From SHXO01 sp964523885 (GTDB taxonomy: Bacteria > Pseudomonadota > Gammaproteobacteria > Burkholderiales > SHXO01), in the NCBI GenBank assembly GCA_964523885.1, contig CAZFYX010000085.1:137878-201877 (forward strand): a stretch of DNA of 64,000 nt. Reading direction: 5' to 3'. The notes under the pieces were generated by a model. The model had not been told where the DNA came from, ran no database searches, and saw nothing but the letters and a program-made list of their open reading frames with translations. Of the stretch, positions 1 to 8,519 are shown piece by piece. The translations under genes were made by a program, and so were the position numbers. The number at the start of each line of letters is the position of its first letter. Positions within the stretch are counted from its first letter, which is position 1.

Positions 1-1489
1 TTTCACCCTCCCACTCTTTAGCGCGGGACAGTGCGCGGCCCCAGCCCTCGCTCAGCTGTGCACGCAGCTCCCGGCTCATGTGCGGCTCGAACACGCGCTC
101 GGCATGCCACTGTGCGTCGAGTTCTGCCGGGCCGGACCAGAAGCCCGTCGCCAGGCCGGCGAGCGTGGCTGCACCCAGCGCGGTCGATTCGGCCATGCGC
201 GGCCGCACCACCGGCACGCCGAGCAGGTCGGCCTGGAACTGCATGAGCAGATCGTTGCGCGTTGCGCCACCGTCGACGCGCAGCTCCTTCAACTCGATGC
301 CGGAGTCGGCCTGCATGGCCGAGAGGATGTCGGCAGTCTGGTAGGCGATCGACTCGAGCGTCGCACGTGCGATATGCCCCGCGGTGGACCCGCGGGTGAG
401 CCCCGCGATGATGCCGCGCGCATAGGGATCCCAGTGCGGCGCGCCCAGGCCGGTGAAGGCCGGCACCAGGTACACCCCGCCGTTGTCGGGCACGCTCGCC
501 GCGAGCGCCTCGACCTCCTCGGCCGAGCGGATGATGCCCAGTCCATCGCGCAGCCACTGCACCGCGGCCCCGGCGATGAACACGCTGCCCTCCAGCGCGA
601 ACTCGCGGCGCTGCCCGTCGAGCCATGCGACCGTGGTCAGCAGCCGGTTCTTCGATTCCACGGCACTCGCGCCGGTGTGCATGAGCATGAAGCAGCCGGT
701 GCCGTAGGTGTTCTTCACCATGCCCGGTGCGACGCACCGCTGGCCGAACAGCGCCGCCTGCTGGTCGCCCGCGATCCCGGCGATGGGAATCGGTGCACCG
801 AAGAAGGCCGCGGCCGATTCGCCGACGACACCCCGGGTCGGCACGACCGCTGGCAGCACGGCGCGCGGGACGCGCAGCAGCTGCAGCAGCTTGTCGTCCC
901 AGTCCCCGGTGTGGATGTTGTACAGCAGGGTGCGAGACGCATTGGTCGCGTCGGTGACGTGGACGGCGCCGCCGGTGAGGTTCCAGATCAGCCACGTGTC
1001 TACCGTGCCGAATGCTAGCTCGCCCGCCTCCGCCCGCCGCCGGGCGTCCGGCACCTGGTCGAGGATCCAGCGCAGCTTGGTGCCGGAGAAGTACGGATCG
1101 AGCACGAGGCCGGTGCGATGCGTGAACAGCGGCTCCACGCCCTGCAACTTGAGGTGATCGCACAGCTCGGCGGTGCGTCGGTCCTGCCAGACGATCGCCC
1201 GGTGGATCGGCCGGCCGGTCGCGCGCTCCCACACCAGCGTGGTCTCGCGCTGGTTGGTGATCCCGATCGCCGCGACGTCGGCAGCGGATGCCCCGGCCCG
1301 GGCAAGGGCCTCGCGCGCGACACCGAGCTGGGTCTGGAAGATCTCCTCGGGATCCTGCTCGACCCATCCGGGCTGCGGGTAGTGCTGGGTCGTTTCGCGC
1401 TGCCCCACGCCGGCGACGCGTCCCTGGGCGTCGAAGAGCAGCGCGCGTGAACTGGTGGTGCCCTGGTCGAGGGCGAGGACGAAGCGCAT
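1..1489 (-). CDS. glpK: Glycerol kinase, 3' end beyond window
   Basis: Phosphorylates glycerol to sn-glycerol-3-phosphate with ATP in the cytoplasm. Reading from the ATG at 1489, the protein opens with LALDQGTTSSRALLFD, the phosphate-binding signature of the FGGY kinases. It continues with the glycerol-kinase blocks GITNQRETT, AIVWQDRRTAE and GTKLRWILD near the N-terminus and VDGGATRNDLLMQFQAD in the ATPase lobe. The frame is open for 496 codons and runs off the left edge with no stop; since the family is about 500 residues, only a few C-terminal residues are probably missing. It is transcribed away from the APH-type kinase at 1652. No glpF or glpD is visible, but the downstream side is outside the window. 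Confidence 0.95.
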   Translation of the reverse strand, partial: MRFVLALDQGTTSSRALLFDAQGRVAGVGQRETTQHYPQPGWVEQDPEEIFQTQLGVAREALARAGASAADVAAIGITNQRETTLVWERATGRPIHRAIVWQDRRTAELCDHLKLQGVEPLFTHRTGLVLDPYFSGTKLRWILDQVPDARRRAEAGELAFGTVDTWLIWNLTGGAVHVTDATNASRTLLYNIHTGDWDDKLLQLLRVPRAVLPAVVPTRGVVGESAAAFFGAPIPIAGIAGDQQAALFGQRCVAPGMVKNTYGTGCFMLMHTGASAVESKNRLLTTVAWLDGQRREFALEGSVFIAGAAVQWLRDGLGIIRSAEEVEALAASVPDNGGVYLVPAFTGLGAPHWDPYARGIIAGLTRGSTAGHIARATLESIAYQTADILSAMQADSGIELKELRVDGGATRNDLLMQFQADLLGVPVVRPRMAESTALGAATLAGLATGFWSGPAELDAQWHAERVFEPHMSRELRAQLSEGWGRALSRAKEWEGE

Positions 1490-1651
1490 CGGACGACGTT
1501 GCCGGTTGTGCTAAAGTCGCTGGGCTTGTGGCGCCTCCACTGCGCGCCCTCTTCAGCATACACCCGAATCCCTCGTGCCCTCCCCCGCTGAGCGTCGGCC
1601 TGCGCCTGAGCGGTCGCCACGCGCCCGCCATCTGCCGCCCGGGGGCCACCC

Positions 1652-2707
1652 ATGAGCGTCGACCCGCTGGCGCCCGCTGCGGCCGCAGACTTCCTGGCAG
1701 CCCTGCAACGCATGGGACTGCTGCGTGCGGACGATCCCGTGCCGGTCGTGACTCCGCTGGCAGGCGGCGTTTCCTCCGATATCGTACGGGTGGACCTGGC
1801 GCACGGTCCGGTGTGCGTCAAGCGGGCGTTGCCCAAGCTGAAGGTGAAGGCGGACTGGCAGGCCCCGGTCGAGCGCAACCGCTGGGAGGTGGAGTGGATG
1901 CGCACGGCCGCCGGCGTGGAGCCGCGGGCGGTGCCGGAGATGCTCGGTGAGGATGCCGCCGCGGGCATGTTCGCCATGGCCTACCTGGACGAGGCCAGCC
2001 ACCCGGTGTGGAAGGCGCTGCTGCGCGATGGCGTGATCGATCCGGGGTTCGCGGCCGAAGTGGGGCACCGGATCGCCAGCATCCACGCCGCCACGGCCGG
2101 CAACCCCGACGTGCAGGCGCGCTTCCAGACCGACCACATCTTCTTCCCGATCCGGCTCGAACCGTACCTGGTGGCGACCGGCCGCGCGCACCCCGACCTG
2201 GCTGCGCAACTGGAAGGGCTCGCGCAGCGCACCGGCGCCACCCATCTCGCCCTCGTGCACGGCGACGTGAGCCCGAAGAACATCCTGCGCGGTCCGCACG
2301 GGCCGGTGTTCCTCGATGCGGAATGCGCCTGGTACGGCGACCCGGCGTTCGACCTCGCCTTCTGCCTCAACCACACGCTGCTCAAGTGCCTGTGGCGCCC
2401 GCAGTGGTCAGGGCAGTATCTGGAGTGCTTCGACGCGCTGACCCGGGCTTACCTCGAGCACGTGACCTGGGAGCCGTGCGCGACGATCGACGCCCGCACG
2501 GCGGCGCTCCTGCCCGGCCTGTTCCTCGCGCGCGTGGACGGCAAGTCTCCCGCCGAATACGTCACGCAGGACTGGCAGCGCGAGGCCGTGCGGCGCGTGG
2601 CGCGCCCCTTGCTGCAGCGGCCGCCGGCTGGGCTGGCCGAGATCGTCACAGCGTGGCGCACGGACATCGAGGGCTGGAACAGGAACGACGTGACTCGTGG
2701 CTCGTGA
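1652..2707 (+). CDS. APH/choline-kinase-fold small-molecule phosphotransferase
   Basis: A 351-residue kinase of the aminoglycoside phosphotransferase fold, substrate unknown. The Gly-rich loop is near residues 37-42 (LAGGVSS), a candidate ATP-binding Lys is at 57 (VCVKRA), the catalytic loop HGDVSPKN is at 203-210 (Asp205, Asn210), and a metal-binding Asp is at 222 (FLDAE). Such kinases act on many small alcohols besides antibiotics, so a resistance role should not be assumed. The next gene is a divergent enolase paralogue and then a DMT exporter, all on the same strand. This suggests the kinase makes the phosphorylated substrate for that enzyme (inference). The last residues, VTRGS, and the stop lie inside an intergenic repeat element that begins at about 2689. 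Confidence 0.85.
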   Translation: MSVDPLAPAAAADFLAALQRMGLLRADDPVPVVTPLAGGVSSDIVRVDLAHGPVCVKRALPKLKVKADWQAPVERNRWEVEWMRTAAGVEPRAVPEMLGEDAAAGMFAMAYLDEASHPVWKALLRDGVIDPGFAAEVGHRIASIHAATAGNPDVQARFQTDHIFFPIRLEPYLVATGRAHPDLAAQLEGLAQRTGATHLALVHGDVSPKNILRGPHGPVFLDAECAWYGDPAFDLAFCLNHTLLKCLWRPQWSGQYLECFDALTRAYLEHVTWEPCATIDARTAALLPGLFLARVDGKSPAEYVTQDWQREAVRRVARPLLQRPPAGLAEIVTAWRTDIEGWNRNDVTRGS

Positions 2708-2792
2708 CTGCGTGGCTCCTTCCCTCTTCCCCGCAGATGTGGCGAAGAGGGCCAGGGTGAAGGGGAGGCACGAAGCACGAGCCGCGACGCGC
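2689..2792. repeat. Iterated inverted repeat, unit CGTGACT/CGTGGCT (family E)
   Basis: The left part (2689-2715) repeats a CGTGACT / CGTGGCT unit. The right part (2769-2792) carries the complementary CACGAAGCACGAGCC. Between them is a looser CCCTCTTCCCC / CGAAGAGGG inverted pair (about 2723-2750). The element fills the gap between the kinase and the enolase paralogue and contributes the kinase stop codon. A related sequence starts the DUF2069 gene at 18965. Confidence 0.6.
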
Positions 2793-2825
2793 GAACAAGG
2801 ATAGGGGCACTAGGCACTCATCATC

Positions 2826-4112
2826 ATGGACACCACCATCACCCACATCCGCGGGCGCCGCGTCTGGGACTCGCGCGGCCGGCCCACGGTCGAGGCCGAG
2901 GTTCATCTCGCCTGCGGCGCAACGGGACGCGCGATCGCGCCGGCCGGCGCCTCGCGCGGCTCGCGCGAAGCCATCGACCTGCGTGACGGCGGCGAGGCGC
3001 TCGGAGGTCTCGACGTGCGCCTGGCAGTCGAACACGTCAACGGCGTGATCTTCCGCCGCGTGCGCGGCCTCGACGCCGTGCAGCAGGCAGCGGTGGACGC
3101 CGCGCTGATCGAGCAGGACGGCACGCCGAACAAGGCCGGGCTTGGCGGCAACGCGACCATCGCGGTGTCGATGGCGTGCCTGCACGCCGCCGCCGCCGCG
3201 CATGGCGAGCCGTTGTGGCGCTACCTCGCGCAGGGCCGGCCGGTACGCCTGCCGCTGCCGGAGATCCAGATCTTCGGCGGCGGCGCGCACGCCGGCCGCC
3301 GCATCGACATCCAGGACCTGATGGTGATGGCGCTGTCGGCCTCGAGCTTCGACGAGGCCCTGGCCATGACCGCCGAGGTCTACCGCGCCGGCGGCGAGCT
3401 GATGAAGGAGCGCGGCCTGCTGCAGGGTGTCGCGGACGAGGGCGGCTTCTGGCCCGCCTTCTCGAGCAACGAGGAAGCGCTCGAGATGCTGGTGCGCGCC
3501 ATCGAGCGTGCGGGCTACGAGCCCGGCGAGGAGGTCGGCATCTCGCTCGACATCGCGGCCTCGGAGTTCGGCAAGGCAGGCCGCTACCGCCTCGCGCTCG
3601 AGGAGCGCGAGCTGGACAGCCTGGAGATGGCGGAACTGCTGATGGACTGGTGCAACCGCTACCCGATCGTCTCGATCGAGGATCCGCTGGCCGAGGACGA
3701 CATGCCGGGCATGAACCTGTTCACGCTCGCGATGGGTGATCGCCTCCAGGTCATCGGCGACGACTACCTGGTGACCAATGCCGCGCTGGTGGAGCAGGCG
3801 GTCAAGGACCGTGCGTGCAACGCCGTGCTGATCAAGCCGAACCAGGCCGGCACGGTGACCGAGACCCGGGCAGCGCTCGAGGCCGGCAAGGCTGCCGGCT
3901 TCGGCACCATCGTCTCGGCGCGCTCGGGCGAGACCGAGGACGTCACCATCGTGCACCTGGCCGTGGGCTGGGACGCCGGCCAGCTCAAGGTCGGCTCGTT
4001 CGCCCGCTCGGAGCGCATGGCCAAGTGGAACGAAGCGCTGCGCGTGGAGGAAGCGCTGGGCACGCAGGCCCGCTTCGCCGGCCGCGGCGCGCTCGCGCGC
4101 AACCCGCGATGA
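2826..4112 (+). CDS. Enolase paralogue with altered active site
   Basis: A full-length member of the enolase family (428 aa). It retains the metal ligands Asp242 (LDIAASEF), Glu285 (SIEDP) and Asp312 (GDDYLVTN), the acid/base pair Glu205 (ADEGG) and Lys337 (LIKPNQ), His155 (GGAHAG), Arg366-Ser367 and Lys388 (QLKVG). It departs from catalytic enolases in three places. The mobile loop SGAST is AGASR at 40-44. The usual SHRSGETED reads SARSGETED, so the active-site His is Ala365. The QE pair after His155 is QD (Asp164). It is therefore probably not the housekeeping 2-phosphoglycerate dehydratase but may eliminate water from a related phospho-hydroxy acid (inference). It lies in an operon with a kinase upstream and overlaps the exporter gene by 4 bp (ATGA). 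Confidence 0.85.
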   Translation: MDTTITHIRGRRVWDSRGRPTVEAEVHLACGATGRAIAPAGASRGSREAIDLRDGGEALGGLDVRLAVEHVNGVIFRRVRGLDAVQQAAVDAALIEQDGTPNKAGLGGNATIAVSMACLHAAAAAHGEPLWRYLAQGRPVRLPLPEIQIFGGGAHAGRRIDIQDLMVMALSASSFDEALAMTAEVYRAGGELMKERGLLQGVADEGGFWPAFSSNEEALEMLVRAIERAGYEPGEEVGISLDIAASEFGKAGRYRLALEERELDSLEMAELLMDWCNRYPIVSIEDPLAEDDMPGMNLFTLAMGDRLQVIGDDYLVTNAALVEQAVKDRACNAVLIKPNQAGTVTETRAALEAGKAAGFGTIVSARSGETEDVTIVHLAVGWDAGQLKVGSFARSERMAKWNEALRVEEALGTQARFAGRGALARNPR

Positions 4113-5002
4113 CGCGTGCCGCGGCGCACGCCCACCCGATGCGCGGCGTGCTGCTGGTGATGCTGGCGGTGTTCCTGTTCTCCTCGATGGACACCCTGGC
4201 CAAGTACATGCTCCGGCGCGAGGCCTACCCGATCCCGCCGCTGATCTGGGCCCGCTATGCAGTGCACCTGGTGTTCATGCTCGCGCTGCTGGCTCCGCGC
4301 ATGGGCATGGGCCTGGTGCGCACGCAGAGGCCGGTCCTGCAGATCGTGCGCGGCGTGCTGCTGGTGGGCAGCACCGGCTTCTTCTACCTCTCGCTGAGCC
4401 ACCTGCCGCTCGCCGAAGCGGCCGCGATCACCTTCGTCGGCCCGGTACTGGTGACGGCGCTCTCGGGACCGCTGCTGCGCGAGCGGGTCTCGCGGCGCCA
4501 ATGGTCCGCCGTGGCGCTCGGATTCCTCGGCGTGCTGATCATCGTCCGGCCCGGCGGCGACGCCTTCACGGTGCATGCGATCTACCCGCTGTGCAGCGCC
4601 CTGCTCTTCAGCCTCTACCAGGTGCTCACCCGCAAGCTCGCCGGCCGCGAGAATCCGTTCACCACGCTGTTCTTCACCGCGCTGGTCGGCGCGGCCGCCA
4701 CCAGCCTGCCGCTGCCGTTCACCTGGCAGACCCCGACCCTGATCCAGGTGCCGTTCATGATCGGCATCGGACTGCTGGGCGGGCTGGGACACTTCTTCCT
4801 GATCCGGGCGGTGGAGCACACCTCGCCCGCGCGGCTCGCCCCGTTCGTCTACACCCAGCTGGTCTGGTCGACCCTGCTCGCCTACCTCGCGTTCGGCGAG
4901 TTCCCGGGCTCCGGCTCGCTGATGGGCATGCTGGTGATCGTGCTGGCCGGCATGCTGGCGATCGACTGGCGCCGGATAAAGCTGCTGCCGAGGTTGAAGT
5001 AA
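4109..5002 (+). CDS. DMT superfamily (EamA) inner-membrane transporter
   Basis: A 297-residue integral membrane protein with about ten hydrophobic segments arranged as two EamA repeats (roughly residues 10-140 and 155-285). It has the short basic loops and the C-terminal WRRIK typical of drug/metabolite exporters. The ATG at 4109 overlaps the enolase-paralogue stop as ATGA, so the two are translationally coupled; a second in-frame ATG lies at 4139. Members move small metabolites such as amino acids or hydroxy acids, and the substrate cannot be read from sequence. The coupling suggests it handles the substrate or product of the preceding kinase and enolase-like enzyme (inference). Confidence 0.85.
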   Translation: MTRAAAHAHPMRGVLLVMLAVFLFSSMDTLAKYMLRREAYPIPPLIWARYAVHLVFMLALLAPRMGMGLVRTQRPVLQIVRGVLLVGSTGFFYLSLSHLPLAEAAAITFVGPVLVTALSGPLLRERVSRRQWSAVALGFLGVLIIVRPGGDAFTVHAIYPLCSALLFSLYQVLTRKLAGRENPFTTLFFTALVGAAATSLPLPFTWQTPTLIQVPFMIGIGLLGGLGHFFLIRAVEHTSPARLAPFVYTQLVWSTLLAYLAFGEFPGSGSLMGMLVIVLAGMLAIDWRRIKLLPRLK

Positions 5003-5039
5003 GCTTGCGCTCCCGACGCCCCCTGCCCGCATCGCATCC

Positions 5040-5477
5040 ATGAGCAAGCCCGCGCCCGAGCCGCGCACGGCGTATCGTCACTTCCAGCGCATTCCCACGC
5101 GCTGGATGGACAACGACGTCTACGGCCACGTGAACAACGTGCAGTACTACTCGTACTTCGATACCGTGGTGAACCAGTACCTGGTCGAGCAGGGCGTGCT
5201 CGACATCGAGCACGGGGCGGTCATCGGGCTGGTGGTCGAGACCGGCTGCCAGTACTTCTCCTCCATCGCGTTCCCGGACCTGGTGCACGCGGGATTGCGC
5301 GTCGGCCGGCTGGGCAACAGCAGCGTGCGCTACGAGGTGGGGATCTTCCGCAACGACGAGCCGCAGACCGCGGCGAAGGGGCACTTCATCCACGTATACG
5401 TGGACCGTGCCAACCGCCGCCCCGCAGCGCTGCCCGCACCGTTGCGGGAGGTGCTGGCGCGCATCGCGGCGGCTTGA
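5040..5477 (+). CDS. Hot-dog fold acyl-CoA thioesterase (YbgC/FcbC type)
   Basis: A 145-residue single hot-dog domain enzyme that hydrolyses acyl-CoA thioesters. The active-site block RWMDNDVYGHVNNVQYYSYF (residues about 21-40) matches the 4-hydroxybenzoyl-CoA thioesterase pattern D-x-D-x-[YM]-G-H-V-N-N, with the catalytic Asp in MDNDVYGH. It starts 37 bp after the DMT transporter on the same strand and may be co-transcribed. A thioester is not obviously part of the kinase/enolase chemistry, so functional linkage is uncertain. It converges with the CAP lipoprotein gene. Confidence 0.88.
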   Translation: MSKPAPEPRTAYRHFQRIPTRWMDNDVYGHVNNVQYYSYFDTVVNQYLVEQGVLDIEHGAVIGLVVETGCQYFSSIAFPDLVHAGLRVGRLGNSSVRYEVGIFRNDEPQTAAKGHFIHVYVDRANRRPAALPAPLREVLARIAAA

Positions 5478-5501
5478 GCGCCCGCGCGCACAGCGCGGCA
5501 G

Positions 5502-6104
5502 TCAGCCCTGGCGCCTGGCCTTGACCGGCGGGTCGGCCGGCCGCCCGAACAGCTGGACGAAGTACCACCGTCCCGACTTGCCCCGCGCCGCGCCCACGCC
5601 GATCTGCGTCACATCGGGGAGCAGCATGTTGCGCCGGTGCCCGGGCGAGGCCTTCCAGCCCGCCATCGCGCTGCCCACGTCATCGGCCTTGTTGAGCTGG
5701 TAGGCGACGTTCTCGGCCACGCGCGCGTACTCGTAGCCGCCGGCCCCGATGCGATACTCGAGGTTCCTGCCGTCGAGCACGTGGCCGTTGCGGTCGGTGT
5801 CGCCGTACTTGTCCTGGCGCGCCATGTTCGCGGCATGTGCCTGGGCGATCTGGAGCAGGCGCACGTCGGGCGCGAGCGGAGCGAGACTGTTCTCGACCCG
5901 GTACGCGTTGGTCTCCCGGATGATCCGCTGCTGGTACGGATTGACCTTGACGCTCGCGGGCGCCGGTTCGGGCGGTGCGGGCGGCCGCGCAGCCGGTGCC
6001 GGCGGTCCAGGCGGTCCGGGGGCCGGCGGGACCGGGCGCTGCGGAGCCGGCGCACATGCCGCCAGCGCCAGCACGCAGGCCATCATCATCGACTTGCGCA
6101 ACAT
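5502..6104 (-). CDS. CAP/SCP-domain lipoprotein
   Basis: A 200-residue exported protein. It begins with a signal peptide ending in the lipobox LAAC (Cys17), then a Pro/Ala-rich spacer (about 18-52), then a CAP (cysteine-rich secretory/PR-1 type) domain to the C-terminus. The CAP part shows NAYRVENSLAPL, the AQAHAANMA helix, RVAENVAY, and the SPGHRRNMLLPDVTQIGVG signature. Bacterial CAP proteins are mostly of unknown activity. The ATG at 6104 is chosen because it places the signal peptide at the N-terminus. It is divergent from the quinone reductase gene across 138 bp. Confidence 0.88.
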   Translation of the reverse strand: MLRKSMMMACVLALAACAPAPQRPVPPAPGPPGPPAPAARPPAPPEPAPASVKVNPYQQRIIRETNAYRVENSLAPLAPDVRLLQIAQAHAANMARQDKYGDTDRNGHVLDGRNLEYRIGAGGYEYARVAENVAYQLNKADDVGSAMAGWKASPGHRRNMLLPDVTQIGVGAARGKSGRWYFVQLFGRPADPPVKARRQG

Positions 6105-6242
6105 GTGTGCTCCAGGATGCCAGACCGGGTTGAGCGGCAAGCAATCCACGTGCTCATCATGCGTGCCGCATCGGGCGCATCGCCCAGTCCCGTTGCCGTG
6201 GACGGTGCGATACTTCTCCCGCGACATCCAGGAGGAATGACC

Positions 6243-7247
6243 ATGACTGCTGCGTTGCCCGCACGGATGCGTGCGGTGGAGATCACGCGTCCGGGCGGGC
6301 CGGACGTGCTGCATATCGCCGAGCGGGACCTGCCGCACCCGAAAGCCGGAGAGGTGCTCATCGCAGTGGCGGCGGCGGGCGTGAACCGGCCCGACTGCTT
6401 CCAGCGCGCGGGTTCGTATGCGCCGCCGCCCGGCGCCTCCGACCTGCCCGGACTCGAAGTGGCGGGCACGGTGGCGGCGCTCGGCGAGGGCGTGACGCAG
6501 TGGCGCATCGGCGACCAGGTCTGCGCCCTCACGCCGGGCGGCGGCTACGCGCAGTATTGCGTCGCGCCCGCGTCGCACTGCCTGCCGGTGCCTGCCGGCC
6601 TGACGGTGGCCGAAGCCGCCTCCCTGCCCGAGACCTTCTTCACGGTCTGGATCAACGTGTTCGAGCGCGCGCGCCTGGCCGCGGGCGAGACCCTGCTGGT
6701 GCAGGGCGGCTCGAGCGGCATCGGCGTCACCGCGATCCAGCTGGCGCGCGCCTTCGGCCACCGCGTGTTCGCCACCGCAGGCAGCGCCGACAAGTGCGCG
6801 GCGTGCGAGCGGCTGGGCGCCGAGCGCGCGATCGACTATCGCAAGGAGGACTTCGTCGAGGTCGTGAAGCAGCTCACCGGCGGCAAGGGTGTCGACGTGA
6901 TCCTGGACATGGTGGGCGGCGACTACGTCCCGCGCGAGCTGAAGTGTCTGGCGACCGACGGCCGCCTGTCGATCATCGCGTTCCTCGGCGGGACCCGGAC
7001 CACCCTCGACATGGGCGACATCCTCTATCGCCGGCTGACGATCACCGGATCCACGCTGCGCCCGCGCAGCATCGAGTACAAGGCACAGGTCGCGGCCGCG
7101 CTGCGGGAGAAAGTGTGGCCGCTGCTGAGCGCCGGCCGGCTGAAGCCGGTGATCCACCAGCGCTTCCCGCTGGAGCAGGCCGCGGCCGCGCACGCGCTGA
7201 TGGAATCCAGCGCCCACATCGGCAAGATCCTGCTGGAGATGGGCTGA
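6243..7247 (+). CDS. NAD(P)H-quinone oxidoreductase, PIG3-type MDR family
   Basis: A 334-residue zinc-independent medium-chain reductase related to quinone oxidoreductase QOR and PIG3. It shows the N-terminal GroES-like domain (AAAGVNRPDCFQRAGSYAPP), the PGLEVAGTV block, and the NADPH-binding Rossmann motif GGSSGIGVTAIQLA near 152-165. It reduces quinones or related enones with NAD(P)H. An AGGAGGA ribosome site ends about 7 bp before the ATG at 6243; another ATG six bases upstream is too close to it. It is monocistronic, with the HD gene convergent behind it. Confidence 0.9.
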   Translation: MTAALPARMRAVEITRPGGPDVLHIAERDLPHPKAGEVLIAVAAAGVNRPDCFQRAGSYAPPPGASDLPGLEVAGTVAALGEGVTQWRIGDQVCALTPGGGYAQYCVAPASHCLPVPAGLTVAEAASLPETFFTVWINVFERARLAAGETLLVQGGSSGIGVTAIQLARAFGHRVFATAGSADKCAACERLGAERAIDYRKEDFVEVVKQLTGGKGVDVILDMVGGDYVPRELKCLATDGRLSIIAFLGGTRTTLDMGDILYRRLTITGSTLRPRSIEYKAQVAAALREKVWPLLSAGRLKPVIHQRFPLEQAAAAHALMESSAHIGKILLEMG

Positions 7248-7259
7248 GACGGCGCCGCG

Positions 7260-8267
7260 TCAGGCGGCGATGATGATGGCGGGCTCGCGGCGCTGGCTGC
7301 GGCGCGGCCCGATGCGCATCGGCGCGATCGGTCCGGCGTAGCGGAGCCCCGGCGGCGGCGTGCGCCGCAGCCGGCTCAGCGCGTCGGCTTCCTGCGCGAG
7401 GCGGCGCGCGAACTCCACGTTCTTGGTGACCTCGAGCTGGTACGGATCCTCGCCGCCGAAGTGCACCGCGGCGTAGCGGAAGGCGGAGTCGAGCTGCTCG
7501 GTCAGGCGGCGGCGCGCGATGAGGTAGAACTCCGGCGTCTTGCGCAGCAGGTCTTCGGCCGAGAGGAACTTGACCGTGGGCGAGGGCTCGCCGCTGCCGT
7601 TGTGTGCCAGGCCGCCCGCGACGAACTCGGGATAGAGCCGGTCGCGGCATTTCTCCAGGTAGCAGCGGTCGGACATCTGCGCGATGATGTCGGCCGTGCC
7701 GAGCATGTTGCCGATGCGGCGGAAGATCTCGCTCGGAACGCGGATCTGGCTCACCGGCATCTCGTAGCCGGTGAAATGGATGACCGCCGCGGCATGCGGC
7801 GCGAGATCGGCCATGCCGAGCCCCGCCATGTACTGCTCCAGGAACCGCGAGCCGCGCGACACGTGCACCAGGGTGTACTCGGCGCCATTGCGATGGCGCG
7901 TATCCTGGACGTGGCGCAGGTAGCCCACATCGTGGAACAGCGCCGTGATCACGCCGAACACGAACAGGCGCGGGCCGAGCGTCTCGTGGGTGTCGCTGGC
8001 GCGCTCGTAGCCGTCCATGAGACGTGCCATGGCGAGCGCCACGTCGAGCGTGTGCTGGAGGTTGTGATAGGCCGTGTCGCACGGCCGGTAGCCGGGGAAC
8101 TCGCCGCGATAGGCCCGCGAGCAGTCCTCGAATGCCGTGATGAGCGCATCCGAATGGCTGCCCGGGTACAGCTGACTGAACAGGCGTGCGGTTTCGAGGT
8201 ACACCGCGCGCGGATCGGTGATGTCCACGCGGTTGGTGACGTCGTATTCGCTTCGTCTTATGGTCAT
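7260..8267 (-). CDS. HD-domain metal-dependent phosphohydrolase, PDE-like
   Basis: A 335-residue cytoplasmic protein with a central HD-type domain. The metal-binding motifs are YHNLQHTLDV followed by ALFHDVGYLRHVQ and later AAVIHFTGYEM. The first motif resembles the HNxxHxxDV signature of class I cyclic-nucleotide phosphodiesterases, and the spacing to the HD pair is also similar, but the HDxxH signature of true PDEs is not intact. A nucleotide phosphohydrolase or phosphodiesterase is the safest description. A GGAGAG ribosome site lies just upstream of the ATG at 8267. A possible FliA-type promoter lies about 130 bp upstream. No receiver or sensor domain is fused. Confidence 0.75.
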   Translation of the reverse strand: MTIRRSEYDVTNRVDITDPRAVYLETARLFSQLYPGSHSDALITAFEDCSRAYRGEFPGYRPCDTAYHNLQHTLDVALAMARLMDGYERASDTHETLGPRLFVFGVITALFHDVGYLRHVQDTRHRNGAEYTLVHVSRGSRFLEQYMAGLGMADLAPHAAAVIHFTGYEMPVSQIRVPSEIFRRIGNMLGTADIIAQMSDRCYLEKCRDRLYPEFVAGGLAHNGSGEPSPTVKFLSAEDLLRKTPEFYLIARRRLTEQLDSAFRYAAVHFGGEDPYQLEVTKNVEFARRLAQEADALSRLRRTPPPGLRYAGPIAPMRIGPRRSQRREPAIIIAA

Positions 8268-8393
8268 CGTTGTGCTCTCCGGCCCTGCGCTGCCTCTTAT
8301 TGTTTTCCGGCGCAGCCCATTGTGCTGGGCCGCCATTCTTCCTTCAATTGCTTTGACACTGTCTTGCAGCTCGATCCTGAACCGGGGCCCGAG

Positions 8394-8421
8394 CGATCGT
8401 CTCCGGATGGCGACAACTTTA
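8394..8421 (-). promoter_or_regulatory. Possible sigma-28 (FliA) promoter upstream of the HD gene
   Basis: On the minus strand TAAAGTTG (from 8421) is followed, 16 bases after TAAA, by GACGATCG. The enterobacterial FliA consensus is TAAAGTTT-N11-GCCGATAA, so the -35 is good, the -10 is partial and the spacing is one base long. The same one-base-long arrangement occurs before the HDOD-GGDEF gene. The leader to the start codon would be about 120 bases. The rest of the 8268-8519 gap shows nothing else I can name. Confidence 0.25.
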
Positions 8422-8519
8422 GCACGACCCGGTTGACTGTCCAGTCCCACTAGCAAAAATATGGCCTTCCGCCAAAACCCTGAGTCCTGGCGGACTTCGG
8501 TCCCGCGAGGATCCGGCGC

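Noticed and set aside
1652..2707. Aminoglycoside resistance gene
   Set aside because: The APH fold is shared by many metabolic kinases, and the neighbours are metabolic. There is no mobile element nearby.
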